From: a virus
Length of the DNA stretch: 46,647 nt
Direction: 5' to 3' (one strand)
Virus record (IMG/VR): IMGVR_UViG_3300036820_000029
Location: 1 to 46,647 of that record
In this document: piece by piece, positions 35,080 to 42,231 of the stretch
Layout: each line of letters opens with the position of its first letter
Position numbering within the stretch: the first letter of the stretch is position 1
Program-made: the position numbers and the translations under genes
The notes under the pieces: model-generated
The model's database searches: none
What the model was told of the DNA's origin: nothing
Seen by the model: only the letters and a program-made list of their open reading frames with translations

Positions 35080-35160
35080 TCATTTCTGGTTTATTGACAG
35101 GGTGTAGTTTATGGCTAGGTCGTAGCCGAATGCCTTGATCAGCAGCTCTTCTATGTCCAT
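35080..35160 (-). CDS. possible tiny protein, 26 aa
   Basis: ATG 35160 to TGA 35080 encodes MDIEELLIKAFGYDLAINYT and a short end. The sequence looks like real protein, but its start codon overlaps the -10 box of the promoter at 35159-35187, so that promoter could not express it from this ATG. It would depend on read-through from upstream. Confidence 0.35.
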   Translation of the reverse strand: MDIEELLIKAFGYDLAINYTLSINQK

Positions 35161-35187
35161 GATAGCCCACTGCTCAGACAGTGTCAA
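35159..35187 (-). promoter_or_regulatory. promoter TTGACA-17-TATCAT
   Basis: TTGACA (35187-35182), 17-bp spacer, TATCAT (35164-35159). Good consensus in both boxes. It lies in the end of the 35184 gene and points to the 35071 gene. Confidence 0.6.
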
Positions 35188-35450
35188 CTGTTCCTTCGAT
35201 CCAGGCTGATTGAGCACCGGGGCCTCTCACACTCTTGCAGGGATCCGACTAGCTGCGGGTTGAAGTACTTCCCGCATCCGTGGCAGAGCGCGACCTCGGT
35301 GATGGGCTGCACCCGCGCAGTGAACCAGCGACGGCTAGGGTTGCTCCGGGAGATGAAGTCTTTCGTGGTCATCCCCTCCTTCGCCAGCCGCTCCAGCTCC
35401 TCCTTGTAATCAAGGGGGTCGTAGCGGCGCATCCCTTTCACACCCGACAT
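35184..35450 (-). CDS. zinc-binding protein, 88 aa
   Basis: ATG 35450 has GGAGG five bases upstream; an earlier in-frame ATG at 35486 lacks one. CHGCGKYF and a later C-x4-RC (ECERPRC) form a zinc site. The middle has DFISRSNPSRRWF. It resembles small DNA- or RNA-binding proteins but is not recognised. It ends a run of leftward genes. Confidence 0.6.
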   Translation of the reverse strand: MSGVKGMRRYDPLDYKEELERLAKEGMTTKDFISRSNPSRRWFTARVQPITEVALCHGCGKYFNPQLVGSLQECERPRCSISLDRRNS

Positions 35451-35578
35451 AGCCGCCTCCAATCGCGCATCAAGTACATCAGCCATAGATCCTGGTACGA
35501 CGGGGTGATCATCGCCGCGTACGTGACTGCGGCAACCATGACCGCACCCGCTTCGTCGTACTGGATCATGGCCGCCAT
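35438..35578 (-). CDS. small protein, 46 aa
   Basis: ATG 35578 overlaps the end of the exonuclease gene. It is Ala/Met/Val rich at the N-terminus (MAAMIQYDEAGAVMVAAV) and basic with aromatic residues at the end (YLMRDWRRLCRV). The next gene starts inside its 3' end. Function unknown. Confidence 0.5.
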   Translation of the reverse strand: MAAMIQYDEAGAVMVAAVTYAAMITPSYQDLWLMYLMRDWRRLCRV

Positions 35579-36177
35579 GTCTTCCCCGGGTTGAGGTAGT
35601 TGAGGCGAGAGAGCTCAGCGAAGAGCTCGCGGTGCTGCTTGACGTCTCCCACGACACGGCGCTTGGTCTCACGGATTCCCTGCACAGTGAGCCGGTTCGC
35701 CTGACGCCAGTCAGTTTGCGTCATGTGCTCCTTGTTCCCGAGGTGCTTCTGTGTGTCGAACTGCGTGAGCATGGCGCCCAGAGCTTCCTGCGACTTCGGG
35801 AGCATGAACCGCTTCAGGTCCATCTTGGTGTCAATCGTGGGCTTCGGCTTGAGCATCGGCAGCCCTAGCTCCACGAGGGCTCCGTTGATGTGCGGCAGGT
35901 CGTGCTTGCGGATGAAGTGGCCGGTGACGATGTCGGCCGCGTTGTACAGGGTGACGAACCACTCCAGCAGATCCTCGGAAGCTTCCCGCACGGAGTGGTT
36001 CGTCTCCATGTCCTTGTACGTGAGGATCCGGACGTCCACCTGCTCTTCCCCGACCCAACCGGCAGCTATCGCCGTGATCTCCGGCGTGCACTGACCGTCG
36101 TACCAGTAACTGAGCGGCCGGTTCTCGATGTCGAAGTCGAGGATCTTAGGCCTGGGTGCCCGTACGCCTGTCTTCAC
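35566..36177 (-). CDS. DnaQ-like 3'-5' exonuclease, 203 aa
   Basis: GTG 36177 overlaps the upstream stop (GTGA). ILDFDIENRPLSYW carries the exonuclease I motif (Asp and Glu), VTGHFIRKHDLPHIN the Exo II region, and a later Asp-rich and helical part (FDTQKHLGNK) the Exo III region. It looks like the DEDD exonucleases related to family B polymerase proofreading domains. It may process recombination or replication ends next to the family A polymerase. Confidence 0.75.
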   Translation of the reverse strand: MKTGVRAPRPKILDFDIENRPLSYWYDGQCTPEITAIAAGWVGEEQVDVRILTYKDMETNHSVREASEDLLEWFVTLYNAADIVTGHFIRKHDLPHINGALVELGLPMLKPKPTIDTKMDLKRFMLPKSQEALGAMLTQFDTQKHLGNKEHMTQTDWRQANRLTVQGIRETKRRVVGDVKQHRELFAELSRLNYLNPGKTWRP

Positions 36178-36395
36178 TCGCCATCATCGACTTCATCGAT
36201 CTCGCCCAGCACGTACGCCGTGGTCACTTCGATCTCGCCAACCACGTGCTGGGCGTACAGCCGCCTCTGGAGGGCGGACCCGTGCGTGTACAGCCACCGG
36301 TTCTTGAGCTGCGTGAAGTGCAGGTTGGCGGCGGCGCGAATGGTGGAGTCGATCTCCCCCATAAGCAGTTCTTCGTCATCCTTGGACTTGATCAT
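36174..36395 (-). CDS. acidic helical protein, 73 aa
   Basis: ATG 36395 overlaps the previous stop (ATGA). Helical with acidic ends (MIKSKDDEELLMGEID; LGEIDEVDDGE) and a basic middle (THFTQLKNRW-like). Function unknown. Confidence 0.6.
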   Translation of the reverse strand: MIKSKDDEELLMGEIDSTIRAAANLHFTQLKNRWLYTHGSALQRRLYAQHVVGEIEVTTAYVLGEIDEVDDGE

Positions 36396-36724
36396 AGTGC
36401 TGCTATCCTTTTCTCTGTACGCGTGAGGTTTTTCTTGGTCTCGGATTTAAAGTTTACGATCTTACCTTTGGGGCTGGCCTTGTACTTTGCGTGCGTAGCC
36501 TTACCTTGGGGACTAGCTGCGTACTTTTTGGCCGTAGCCTTACCTAGGGGACTGGCTGCGTACTTTGCTTTCGCAGCCTTACCTGGGGGGCTGACCCCGT
36601 ACTTTGTTACCGCAGCCTTGTGCGCAGCCTTACGTCTGGGGCTTGTATGGATACCCTTATGCCCCTTACCCGCGACGCAGTTCTCCTCAGCGATAGGCAT
36701 CCACTCATTACACAGTTCCTTCAA
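36392..36724 (-). CDS. basic tandem-repeat protein, 110 aa
   Basis: TTG 36724 is used as start because AGGAGG stands 7 bases upstream; no ATG fits as well. After a short N-terminus with two cysteines, the centre is four or five copies of a unit like KYAASPLGKAT (KYGVSPPGKAA, KYAASPLGKAT, KYAASPQGKAT, KYKASPKGKIV). It is strongly basic and may wrap nucleic acid, as in histone-like or HNH-linked repeat proteins. Unusual composition compared with its neighbours. Confidence 0.65.
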   Translation of the reverse strand: MKELCNEWMPIAEENCVAGKGHKGIHTSPRRKAAHKAAVTKYGVSPPGKAAKAKYAASPLGKATAKKYAASPQGKATHAKYKASPKGKIVNFKSETKKNLTRTEKRIAAL

Positions 36725-36848
36725 GGATCTGCCTCCTGGTATTATACCACAGATCTGCCATGTACGGGTCCCACTTCATATCGTCCAGGACGGCGAGGTA
36801 CGCGATGTCGGTCCAGAGCCGCATCTCGCTGTAGCTAGGGTCATTCAT
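36708..36848 (-). CDS. small protein, 46 aa
   Basis: ATG 36848 overlaps the end of the 36845 gene. Rich in Tyr, Trp and acidic residues (MNDPSYSEMRLWTDIAYL). The promoter -10 at 36746-36741 and the start of the next gene both lie inside its 3' end. Function unknown. Confidence 0.6.
   Translation of the reverse strand: MNDPSYSEMRLWTDIAYLAVLDDMKWDPYMADLWYNTRRQILEGTV
36741..36749 (-). promoter_or_regulatory. extended -10 promoter inside a gene
   Basis: TGG-TATAAT (36746-36741) leads to AGGAGG and the TTG start at 36724. It uses the extended -10 form but with a short leader. It lies within the 36708 gene. Confidence 0.55.
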
Positions 36849-37027
36849 TCATCCAGCCCCTCCGTGAGCCGGGTGAATTCCATGTCGAAGTGCTTAGTAA
36901 TCGCAGCATCTGCCATCTTCAGGGCCATGACGATGGCGGCGAACTGCTTGACGGTGATCTCGGTCATTGATACCGTCTTCGTCTCCGGATCAAACTCAGC
37001 CTTCACTCTGGAGAAACTCCTCGACAT
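36845..37027 (-). CDS. small protein, 60 aa
   Basis: ATG 37027 lies inside the end of the 37214 gene. Beta then helix (ETKTVSMTEITVKQFAAIVMAL). Soluble. The stop overlaps the next gene. Function unknown. Confidence 0.65.
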   Translation of the reverse strand: MSRSFSRVKAEFDPETKTVSMTEITVKQFAAIVMALKMADAAITKHFDMEFTRLTEGLDE

Positions 37028-37214
37028 CGTCGGCCATCTGCCCGCCAGTGATCTGGACTGCCGAGCGGTAGGCCAGCACGAACATGCGGCAGTTGGCCAG
37101 GTTCGTGGCCTCTTCCACGCTGTACCCCTCAGCGATGTGCTGCTGGGCGAGGTGGTTGCGTAGCTGGTACGCGATGGTGGCCTCCTCGACGGAGACGGGC
37201 TCTACGGGAGCCAT
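36996..37214 (-). CDS. helical protein, 72 aa
   Basis: ATG 37214 is chosen over the longer frame because it is preceded by GAGGAAGACATC. Helical (SVEEATIAYQLRNHLAQQ) with a repeated SVEEAT motif. Overlaps both neighbours. Function unknown. Confidence 0.6.
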   Translation of the reverse strand: MAPVEPVSVEEATIAYQLRNHLAQQHIAEGYSVEEATNLANCRMFVLAYRSAVQITGGQMADDVEEFLQSEG

Positions 37215-37522
37215 GATGTCTTCCTCTCGTTCTCTGCTTCGTCCCCGATGTACCGCTGGAAGATAGGCTTCCCGCAGATCACCCGGATACCAGGGTAGCC
37301 CATGTGAGCCATCTGGACTCGGATAGAATCGTAGGCGTCCCATCCCCGGGCGGTGAAGATGACCGGAGTCCAGCCTTCAGCGATCACTTCATCCAGCTTG
37401 GCGAAGTTCTTGCGGATCGGCTCCCCGAAGCCATGACGGTCACCTGTCTTCCACACCGATACAAAAAGCGTATCGTCCAGGTCGATGCCGACATAGGGGC
37501 AGTCGGTGTCTTGTGGGATCAT
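37202..37522 (-). CDS. HAD-like hydrolase/phosphatase, 106 aa
   Basis: ATG 37522. VGIDLDDTLFVSV is the haloacid dehalogenase motif I (D-x-D-x-T), followed by a cap-less core with TPVIFTARGWDAYD (motif II Thr) and IRVICGKP near the end. Small phage HADs of this kind may remove phosphates from nucleotides or DNA ends. Motif III/IV acidic residues may be GDEAENE. It overlaps the next gene. Confidence 0.75.
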   Translation of the reverse strand: MIPQDTDCPYVGIDLDDTLFVSVWKTGDRHGFGEPIRKNFAKLDEVIAEGWTPVIFTARGWDAYDSIRVQMAHMGYPGIRVICGKPIFQRYIGDEAENERKTSWLP

Positions 37523-38082
37523 AGCTTGCTCTTTACGTGTTCGGCAGCAGAGATGTTGAAGTCCACGGCCGCTGCATGGTCTTCATCGACCTCACCGTGG
37601 TACCACTGGAGAAAGTGCCGGTACGCGGACGCCCGGAACCTCTCGTACTCCTCGGGGCTGTCAGCCAGCTCCCAGTTACGCTCCCCGTACTTGTCAGCGC
37701 CCCGGGTCATCAACATCGCGACACGGTAAGCCATGGTCTCGTTGTAAGGCTGGCCCACGGGGGTGACCAGGTCGAAACGGGGCTTGCCTTCAGCAGTGTC
37801 CCGGCGCATGCCCGAGGAGAACTCAGCTCGCTTGCCGCTGTCCTTGGTGATCCAGGCTTCCCGGCGAGCCTTCTCCACCCGGGCGTTGTCGGTCTCCAGG
37901 GCGGTAGGGGGTGTGATGTTGACGGCGTCCTTGATCTGCTCTGCGCGGTCAGCACCTTCGCTGGTCCAGGCAGACTCAATGGACTTCCGCCTGGCGTTGT
38001 GCGCGACCTGCTTGCCGAGGTTGTAAGCCTCATCGTGGGCCTCCTGCTCTATCATCTCCGTGATCCTCCGGGTCGCACTCAT
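37519..38082 (-). CDS. dATP/dGTP diphosphohydrolase-like (DUF5664/MazG-like) protein, 187 aa
   Basis: ATG 38082 overlaps the previous stop. The C-terminal 110 residues show [49 protein letters not shown] and AAVDFNISA, the pattern of the phage dATP/dGTP diphosphohydrolase N-terminal family. The ExxH/DEDH cluster would bind magnesium. It would hydrolyse dNTPs, adjusting pools for phage DNA synthesis. The N-terminal 70 residues are a helical extension of unknown role. Confidence 0.75.
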   Translation of the reverse strand: MSATRRITEMIEQEAHDEAYNLGKQVAHNARRKSIESAWTSEGADRAEQIKDAVNITPPTALETDNARVEKARREAWITKDSGKRAEFSSGMRRDTAEGKPRFDLVTPVGQPYNETMAYRVAMLMTRGADKYGERNWELADSPEEYERFRASAYRHFLQWYHGEVDEDHAAAVDFNISAAEHVKSKL

Positions 38083-38567
38083 CCCTTACCCCTGTCTGGA
38101 AAGTTTAGTGTAGCAAACTCTCCCCATTGTACCACAGCAGCCTGGTCATAGGCAAAGGCTGCCTCTTCTGCTGTACTGAAGGTCCCTAGTCCGTATAGCT
38201 TGCCGTGATACCTGATCCGTGCTCTAAAGCTGGGGCCTACTGGGTAGACACCTCGGAAACCTGACTTGCCTGGTTTCTGGAAGGCGTTGGCGTTGTTCTG
38301 ACTAGCTGTACACTCTCGCAAGTTTGTGCGACGATTGTCAGTACCCACCCTGTTGGCATGGTCAGTTTTCTGGTACCCTGTGAGCATCTTGTGCATCAAA
38401 ACTACCCTACCGCCCCCTCCCCTGCCCGCATACCCATATCGGTTACTGGGACTAGGGACGTAGTAAGACCATCTCTCATGTAGTTCTGAGTTGCTAAGCC
38501 AGTCATCCACGTCCACCAGAGCTGCATATCCTTCTGTTAGCGGGACCTCCACGTAAGCTACAGCCAT
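38079..38567 (-). CDS. HNH homing endonuclease with AP2 DNA-binding domain, 162 aa
   Basis: ATG 38567 follows GAAGGGGTAGAG; upstream ATGs lie within the polymerase end. [20 protein letters not shown] with a later NRRTNLREC is the HNH nuclease core. [37 protein letters not shown] is an AP2 domain. Free-standing HNH-AP2 nucleases are mobile in phages. It lies directly downstream of the DNA polymerase gene, a typical homing spot. AT content is higher than in its neighbours. Confidence 0.85.
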   Translation of the reverse strand: MAVAYVEVPLTEGYAALVDVDDWLSNSELHERWSYYVPSPSNRYGYAGRGGGGRVVLMHKMLTGYQKTDHANRVGTDNRRTNLRECTASQNNANAFQKPGKSGFRGVYPVGPSFRARIRYHGKLYGLGTFSTAEEAAFAYDQAAVVQWGEFATLNFPDRGKG

Positions 38568-38569
38568 CT

Positions 38570-40345
38570 CTACCCCTTCGACCATCGTGACATCAGTTTG
38601 CCTCCGGCTGTAATAGGTACTCCGAGGAACTCTCCTGACATACATGATACCACAGTCTCGAGAGACTCGCGACTCTCACTCTGGAAGATCACCTCATCGT
38701 GGAGGGGTAGGAGTACCTGGATGCCCGCTTTGATGCATTTGAGCATGCCGTCCACGAAAATCTCCCGGGCGGTTGACTGGATCTCGTAGTTCAGGTTGCC
38801 GTAGCGCCTGATCGGGTCAGCCGGGATCCGGCGTCCCCACGGATTGATGACCCAGTCCTGGCTGCCCAGCCTGCGACCCAGCTTCCGGGTCTCTGGGTAA
38901 GCCCTGTCGAAGCCTTGGATGAACTTGGCCATCTCTTCTTCAGGTACGCCGGTCTGGAGCGACAGTGTCTTAGCTCCACCACCAAACATCCGCCCGAAGC
39001 CCGCGATCTTGCCGCTCTGCCGGGCCTCCTTGGCGTCGGGGCTGAGGTTGGCGGGGTCAGAGAAGTCCAGATCGGGATACACGACAGAGGCCGTCATGCA
39101 GTGGAGGTCCCCACCCGACTTGATAACCTCAATCATGGTGGGGTCCTGGCTCAGCCCGGCAGCTACGCAGAACTCGATACGGTCGAGGTCCACAGCTCCG
39201 AGCAGATATCCAGTATCTGGCACGATGCAGCCTCGTACTGCGTCGGGGAGCTGGTGGAAAGGCGGGTTTCCCACTGACTGACGGCCTGTGACAGCTCCGA
39301 TGCTGCGTATGTCAGGGTTGCAGCGCTCGGTGTCCATTTTACTGAGGTAGTCGTTGACAAGCTTGTTCAGCTCCTTGCTCTTGAAGAACGACCTAACCGT
39401 GGCCTCGATTGGGTGGTTTGCGATTGCCAGGTAGAGTCCGTCCTTGGCGAGGCTGGGGGCTCCGGTGCCGGTCTTAGGTACATCCACGCCAGCCTGCTCC
39501 AGCCAGCCAGCCACGGCGAGCTTGTCGTCCTTCTTGGCGATCCCGTTAGCCGGGAACCCCTGTGCCCTGGCCCGAGCGTGCTCGTCGGCTGCTTCGAACA
39601 TCATGTCCACTTCGAGCTTGGCACGGTAGTCCCTGTCGATCTTCATACCACGCCAGGTCATCAGCATGCACTCGACCATCAGCTCGTGTTCGCGGCTGAT
39701 GAGTGGTGAACCACCAAGATACCACAGAGTCTCCAGGAGTCGTACAGTGATGACCGGGTCAAGTCCCGAGTACTCAAGGTAGACAGGATCGTCCAGAGGG
39801 ATTGTGCCCCATGAACATTTCTCAAGGTCGAGCGCTTTGCTGCCACTGTAACGGACTTTGAGTCGCTTATCTGCATCATAGTACGGGTCTACCAGTTGCC
39901 GTACGCGGGCCTTGAGACCATGGAGTGAGTTGAGCCGGTTGTCGGCGCCACGGAGACTATGGCCCATCGGCTCAATCAGTCGGCTGAGTACCAGAGTGTC
40001 GAGAGCTTTGCGTCCGAGGGGTTCGGGTTCAACACCCCATCCTCTAGCAGCAGTGATGCAGTCAGCCGGTGCACTGTGCATGACCAAGACCTGAGCCGAG
40101 CTGAGTGCGGCGCGTATCTGTCGCCCCATGTGTGCCGGTAGGACGTGCGCTTCCTCACCTGAACCAAACTGCGCAAGCCTGGGCGCCCAGCCTTCATCCC
40201 AGACGCTTCCACCCGTAGTTTCAGTGTCAAATCCAACATACGGTGTCCTAGCTATGAAGTCGGCGAACGGCTTGAACGAGTCACCATCCTGGTAGATGTA
40301 GATGGGGATGTCGTCACCAGCGAGCTTGGCAGTGATGGTCTTCAC
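38570..40345 (-). CDS. family A DNA polymerase, 591 aa
   Basis: GTG 40345 is chosen for the GGAGGTG site upstream; it overlaps the previous stop as GTGA. The N-terminal 3'-5' exonuclease has VGFDTETTG (about 39-47) and a later HSLRGAD block. The polymerase has motif [10 protein letters not shown], motif [13 protein letters not shown] and motif [10 protein letters not shown] (HDE at about 549-551). Motif A has DLDRIE where most family A enzymes have DYSQIE. It should be the replicative polymerase. No 5' nuclease domain. Confidence 0.92.
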   Translation of the reverse strand: MKTITAKLAGDDIPIYIYQDGDSFKPFADFIARTPYVGFDTETTGGSVWDEGWAPRLAQFGSGEEAHVLPAHMGRQIRAALSSAQVLVMHSAPADCITAARGWGVEPEPLGRKALDTLVLSRLIEPMGHSLRGADNRLNSLHGLKARVRQLVDPYYDADKRLKVRYSGSKALDLEKCSWGTIPLDDPVYLEYSGLDPVITVRLLETLWYLGGSPLISREHELMVECMLMTWRGMKIDRDYRAKLEVDMMFEAADEHARARAQGFPANGIAKKDDKLAVAGWLEQAGVDVPKTGTGAPSLAKDGLYLAIANHPIEATVRSFFKSKELNKLVNDYLSKMDTERCNPDIRSIGAVTGRQSVGNPPFHQLPDAVRGCIVPDTGYLLGAVDLDRIEFCVAAGLSQDPTMIEVIKSGGDLHCMTASVVYPDLDFSDPANLSPDAKEARQSGKIAGFGRMFGGGAKTLSLQTGVPEEEMAKFIQGFDRAYPETRKLGRRLGSQDWVINPWGRRIPADPIRRYGNLNYEIQSTAREIFVDGMLKCIKAGIQVLLPLHDEVIFQSESRESLETVVSCMSGEFLGVPITAGGKLMSRWSKG

Positions 40346-40443
40346 GCCATGCACCTCCAACACTTATCTTGCCCCAGGAGTTTCCACTCACCGCACGGGC
40401 ACTGCTTAGCCTCAGGGTGCGGCGGACGCTTCTTAATTTCCAT
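40342..40443 (-). CDS. tiny zinc-binding protein, 33 aa
   Basis: ATG 40443 overlaps the upstream stop; its own stop overlaps the polymerase start (GTGA). CPCGEW and CWRCM pairs could bind zinc. The GGAGGTG ribosome site of the polymerase lies within its 3' end. Function unknown. Confidence 0.55.
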   Translation of the reverse strand: MEIKKRPPHPEAKQCPCGEWKLLGQDKCWRCMA

Positions 40444-40579
40444 GCAGCTCATCCTCCCACATCTTGATCCGGCGCATCCACCACTCCAGCTCGACGTTAA
40501 GCTCTTCCTGGCACACTTCGGACCAGCAGTTGATCAGCATCACGAGAGGGTCAACAGCTTTCATATCCGGTTCAGCCAT
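40433..40579 (-). CDS. small protein, 48 aa
   Basis: ATG 40579. Acidic and Trp-rich (INCWSEVCQEELNVELEWWM) with two cysteines. Overlaps both neighbours. Function unknown. Confidence 0.55.
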   Translation of the reverse strand: MAEPDMKAVDPLVMLINCWSEVCQEELNVELEWWMRRIKMWEDELHGN

Positions 40580-40689
40580 TCTTCCGCACACCCCGACTCG
40601 TAATCGAAGTCATAGCCGACCGCTGTGTAGATGCAGTAGTCGGTCACGTTCTCCGTGCAGAGCAGGATGGCCCGGTCATCGTCCGTCAT
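40561..40689 (-). CDS. small acidic protein, 42 aa
   Basis: ATG 40689 overlaps the stop of the upstream gene as ATGA. Three cysteines and many acidic and aromatic residues (LLCTENVTDYCIYTAVGYDF). Function unknown. Confidence 0.55.
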   Translation of the reverse strand: MTDDDRAILLCTENVTDYCIYTAVGYDFDYESGCAEEWLNRI

Positions 40690-40865
40690 GCTACCCTCAT
40701 CCAATCCCCGCTGGCAGCCCGGTTAAGGGCTGCCAGCATCACGCTGTCGGGTACGTCCTTGCAGAACGCGTAGATCCCGCCACCATCGTAGTCCCGCTGC
40801 GGGTCACAGATGTCGGCGAGCGCACCCCACTCGTACGCTCCCACGAGACGGTCCAGGTACCACAT
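40686..40865 (-). CDS. small protein, 59 aa
   Basis: ATG 40865 shares its A with the preceding TAA (TAATG). MWYLDRLVGAYEWGALADIC start, acidic middle, helical end. Function unknown. Confidence 0.6.
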   Translation of the reverse strand: MWYLDRLVGAYEWGALADICDPQRDYDGGGIYAFCKDVPDSVMLAALNRAASGDWMRVA

Positions 40866-41164
40866 TAGAGGGGCTTTACACCACGGCGGGTGACGATGAT
40901 AGGAGCTAGGTGCTCGGTCGCAGCAGTGCCAGCCGTGACCAGGGAGGCCCCCAGCTCGATCAGGGCACGTCCGAGGGCGATCTGCTTGGCCGGGCCGTAG
41001 TTGCGGGGATCTCCGGGGTGTCGCTTGGACGATCCGGTGGCGTACACCTTACCAACTCGGCCTCCGTCATCGTACAGGGTGACGGACACCACGGTGGCGT
41101 TGTCGTCTACCAGTACGCTGACTTCGAGGTCTAGCGTGTCGAACGGGTCCTTAGTGGTGATCAC
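40865..41164 (-). CDS. conserved protein, possible DUF1876-like, 99 aa
   Basis: GTG 41164 overlaps the previous stop (GTGA). The pattern of a beta N-terminus, then GKVYATGSSKRHPGDPRNYG and ALGRALIELGASL, recalls the small actinobacterial DUF1876 fold (A-x-G-x-x-R-H-P-x-D). It could bind nucleic acid. Function unknown. Confidence 0.6.
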   Translation of the reverse strand: MITTKDPFDTLDLEVSVLVDDNATVVSVTLYDDGGRVGKVYATGSSKRHPGDPRNYGPAKQIALGRALIELGASLVTAGTAATEHLAPIIVTRRGVKPL

Positions 41165-41226
41165 GGCTTGTCCTTCTTGGTCTCGGCGTGGAGTTCCTTC
41201 TCAAGGCGCTTGGTCCATTTGCTCAT
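41161..41226 (-). CDS. tiny basic protein, 21 aa, leaderless
   Basis: ATG 41226 is 6 nt after TGC-TATCCT, with TTGACA 17 bp further up inside the terminator loop. The 21-residue product is highly charged (MSKWTKRLEKELHAETKKDK). It may be a functional peptide or mainly couple translation of the following genes. Promoter support is strong. Confidence 0.55.
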   Translation of the reverse strand: MSKWTKRLEKELHAETKKDKP

Positions 41227-41232
41227 AGCCTG

Positions 41233-41261
41233 AGGATAGCACAAAGCCCCGAGCTTGTCAA
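41233..41261 (-). promoter_or_regulatory. leaderless promoter TTGACA-17-TATCCT with -35 in a terminator loop
   Basis: TTGACA (41261-41256) straddles the loop of the terminator at 41245-41275; a 17-bp spacer ending in TGC leads to TATCCT (41238-41233), six bases (CAGGCT) and ATG 41226. It should drive the unit containing the DNA polymerase. Confidence 0.75.
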
Positions 41262-41275
41262 ACAAGCTCGGGGCT
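41245..41275 (-). terminator. terminator hairpin overlapping a promoter
   Basis: AGCCCCGAGCTTGT (41245-41258), 3-nt loop CAA, and its perfect complement 41262-41275: 14 bp. Ends transcription from the SSB-like and nuclease genes and carries the next promoter's -35 box. Confidence 0.85.
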
Positions 41276-41359
41276 GAGGCTGGGCGACTGGCCAATCCCG
41301 CTTCAGTAACCAGATCGCTGTGAGGGTCGGAGCAGGCGGGCTAGCTGCTCAATCTTCCC

Positions 41360-41524
41360 TCACGCCAGCAGGGCTCCGACTATCAGGAGCCCCACCGTGG
41401 TCATCATCAGCCCGAACTTGAGGATGGATACCAGCGGAGGGCTGATGTCGTCCTTGGCCAGGCTGATCGCTCCGAGGAAGCTCAGGAAGGCCCAGAACGC
41501 GAAGACGCCCTGTAGTACGACCAT
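41360..41524 (-). CDS. small membrane protein, 54 aa
   Basis: ATG 41524 shares its A with the preceding TAA (TAATG). Two hydrophobic segments (GVFAFWAFLSFLGAI and LKFGLMMTTVGLLIVGALL) separated by a charged turn, a small hairpin-like membrane protein. It is the last gene before the terminator. Function unknown. Confidence 0.6.
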   Translation of the reverse strand: MVVLQGVFAFWAFLSFLGAISLAKDDISPPLVSILKFGLMMTTVGLLIVGALLA

Positions 41525-41925
41525 TACGCGCTCCTGGTGACGACCTTATATTTCTGGAAGTAGTCCTGGCTGTTCTTGCTGCCGGGCTTGGCGTTCTTCT
41601 TCAGCATCTTGCCGAAGTACTTGACCGCGACCAGGTCACCGATCGCGGGATCGGCCTCCTGCATTTCGCGGGCCAGCACGCTGCGGAAGCCAGCGATGCG
41701 GGTGCTCTCGCCGTCCGACGTCTTGACGGTCCACACGATAACAGGGTCATCGTGATAGTCCGACTTGGTGGCGCCGACCTTGGTCAGGGTCCCGGCGATC
41801 GACTCGGGCTCTTCCGGCTGCCACGACGGGGTGGTGTCCTCGTTCTCCACCTCAGCCAGCAGGCTGTCCAGTGGGTTGGCCCCGTCCATCTCGGCCAGTA
41901 GGTCTTCTGCGCTGCTATTCGCCAT
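41524..41925 (-). CDS. SSB-like (OB-fold) DNA-binding protein, 133 aa
   Basis: ATG 41925 follows GGGAGAACAG after a -10 at 41966-41961. An acidic N-terminus (MANSSAEDLLAEMDGANPLD) is followed by a beta-rich part (ESIAGTLTKVG, DPVIVWTVKTSDG, GDLVAVKYFGKM) with basic, lysine-rich loops, as in phage OB-fold SSB-like proteins. It is placed with the RecB-like nuclease and resolvase. Assignment by features and context, not certain. Confidence 0.6.
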   Translation of the reverse strand: MANSSAEDLLAEMDGANPLDSLLAEVENEDTTPSWQPEEPESIAGTLTKVGATKSDYHDDPVIVWTVKTSDGESTRIAGFRSVLAREMQEADPAIGDLVAVKYFGKMLKKNAKPGSKNSQDYFQKYKVVTRSA

Positions 41926-42040
41926 GTGTCTGTTCTCCCTTGTGGGTTGTTTGCTTCACCAGTATATCACACCACTCGGCCATTCGGCTCGCGGCATCCT
42001 GGACAATGTTGTAGTACGAGGGTCTGGTAGCTGCCCTCAT
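41915..42040 (-). CDS. small protein, 41 aa
   Basis: ATG 42040 overlaps the end of the upstream gene. Helical and basic at the start (MRAATRPSYYNIVQDAASRM). The next gene starts within its 3' end, and the promoter -10 at 41961 lies inside it. Function unknown. Confidence 0.5.
   Translation of the reverse strand: MRAATRPSYYNIVQDAASRMAEWCDILVKQTTHKGEQTHGE
41961..41969 (-). promoter_or_regulatory. extended -10 promoter before the SSB-like gene
   Basis: TGA-TATACT (41966-41961) followed by a leader of about 30 nt with GGGAG and ATG 41925. No clear -35. It would raise SSB-like expression inside the operon. Confidence 0.55.
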
Positions 42041-42231
42041 AACCCAGTCCAGACCGGTGCATACATCCAGTTCACAGACGTCCGCGTCCACAGGTTCTCC
42101 TCCCAGCAGGTGTCACACTCGGCGTAGTGGAGTGCCTCATCTAGTTCGTCATGCACGCCCCAGATCCAGCGCAGCTCCCCGCACGGCCACTTGCTCAATT
42201 CCAGATCCTCGATGTCTGCTCGAATTCCCAC
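42037..42231 (-). CDS. small acidic protein, 64 aa
   Basis: GTG 42231. Acidic and Trp-rich (KWPCGELRWIWGVHDELDEAL) with four cysteines in CG, ECDTCW. It overlaps the nuclease gene end by 37 bp. Possible small zinc-binding protein. Confidence 0.6.
   Translation of the reverse strand: MGIRADIEDLELSKWPCGELRWIWGVHDELDEALHYAECDTCWEENLWTRTSVNWMYAPVWTGL

Noticed and set aside
36156-37163. Rightward 335-codon frame over the leftward small genes
   Set aside because: Its repeats (ALPRGLAAYF-like) mirror the tandem repeats of the 36392 gene on the other strand; no ribosome site.
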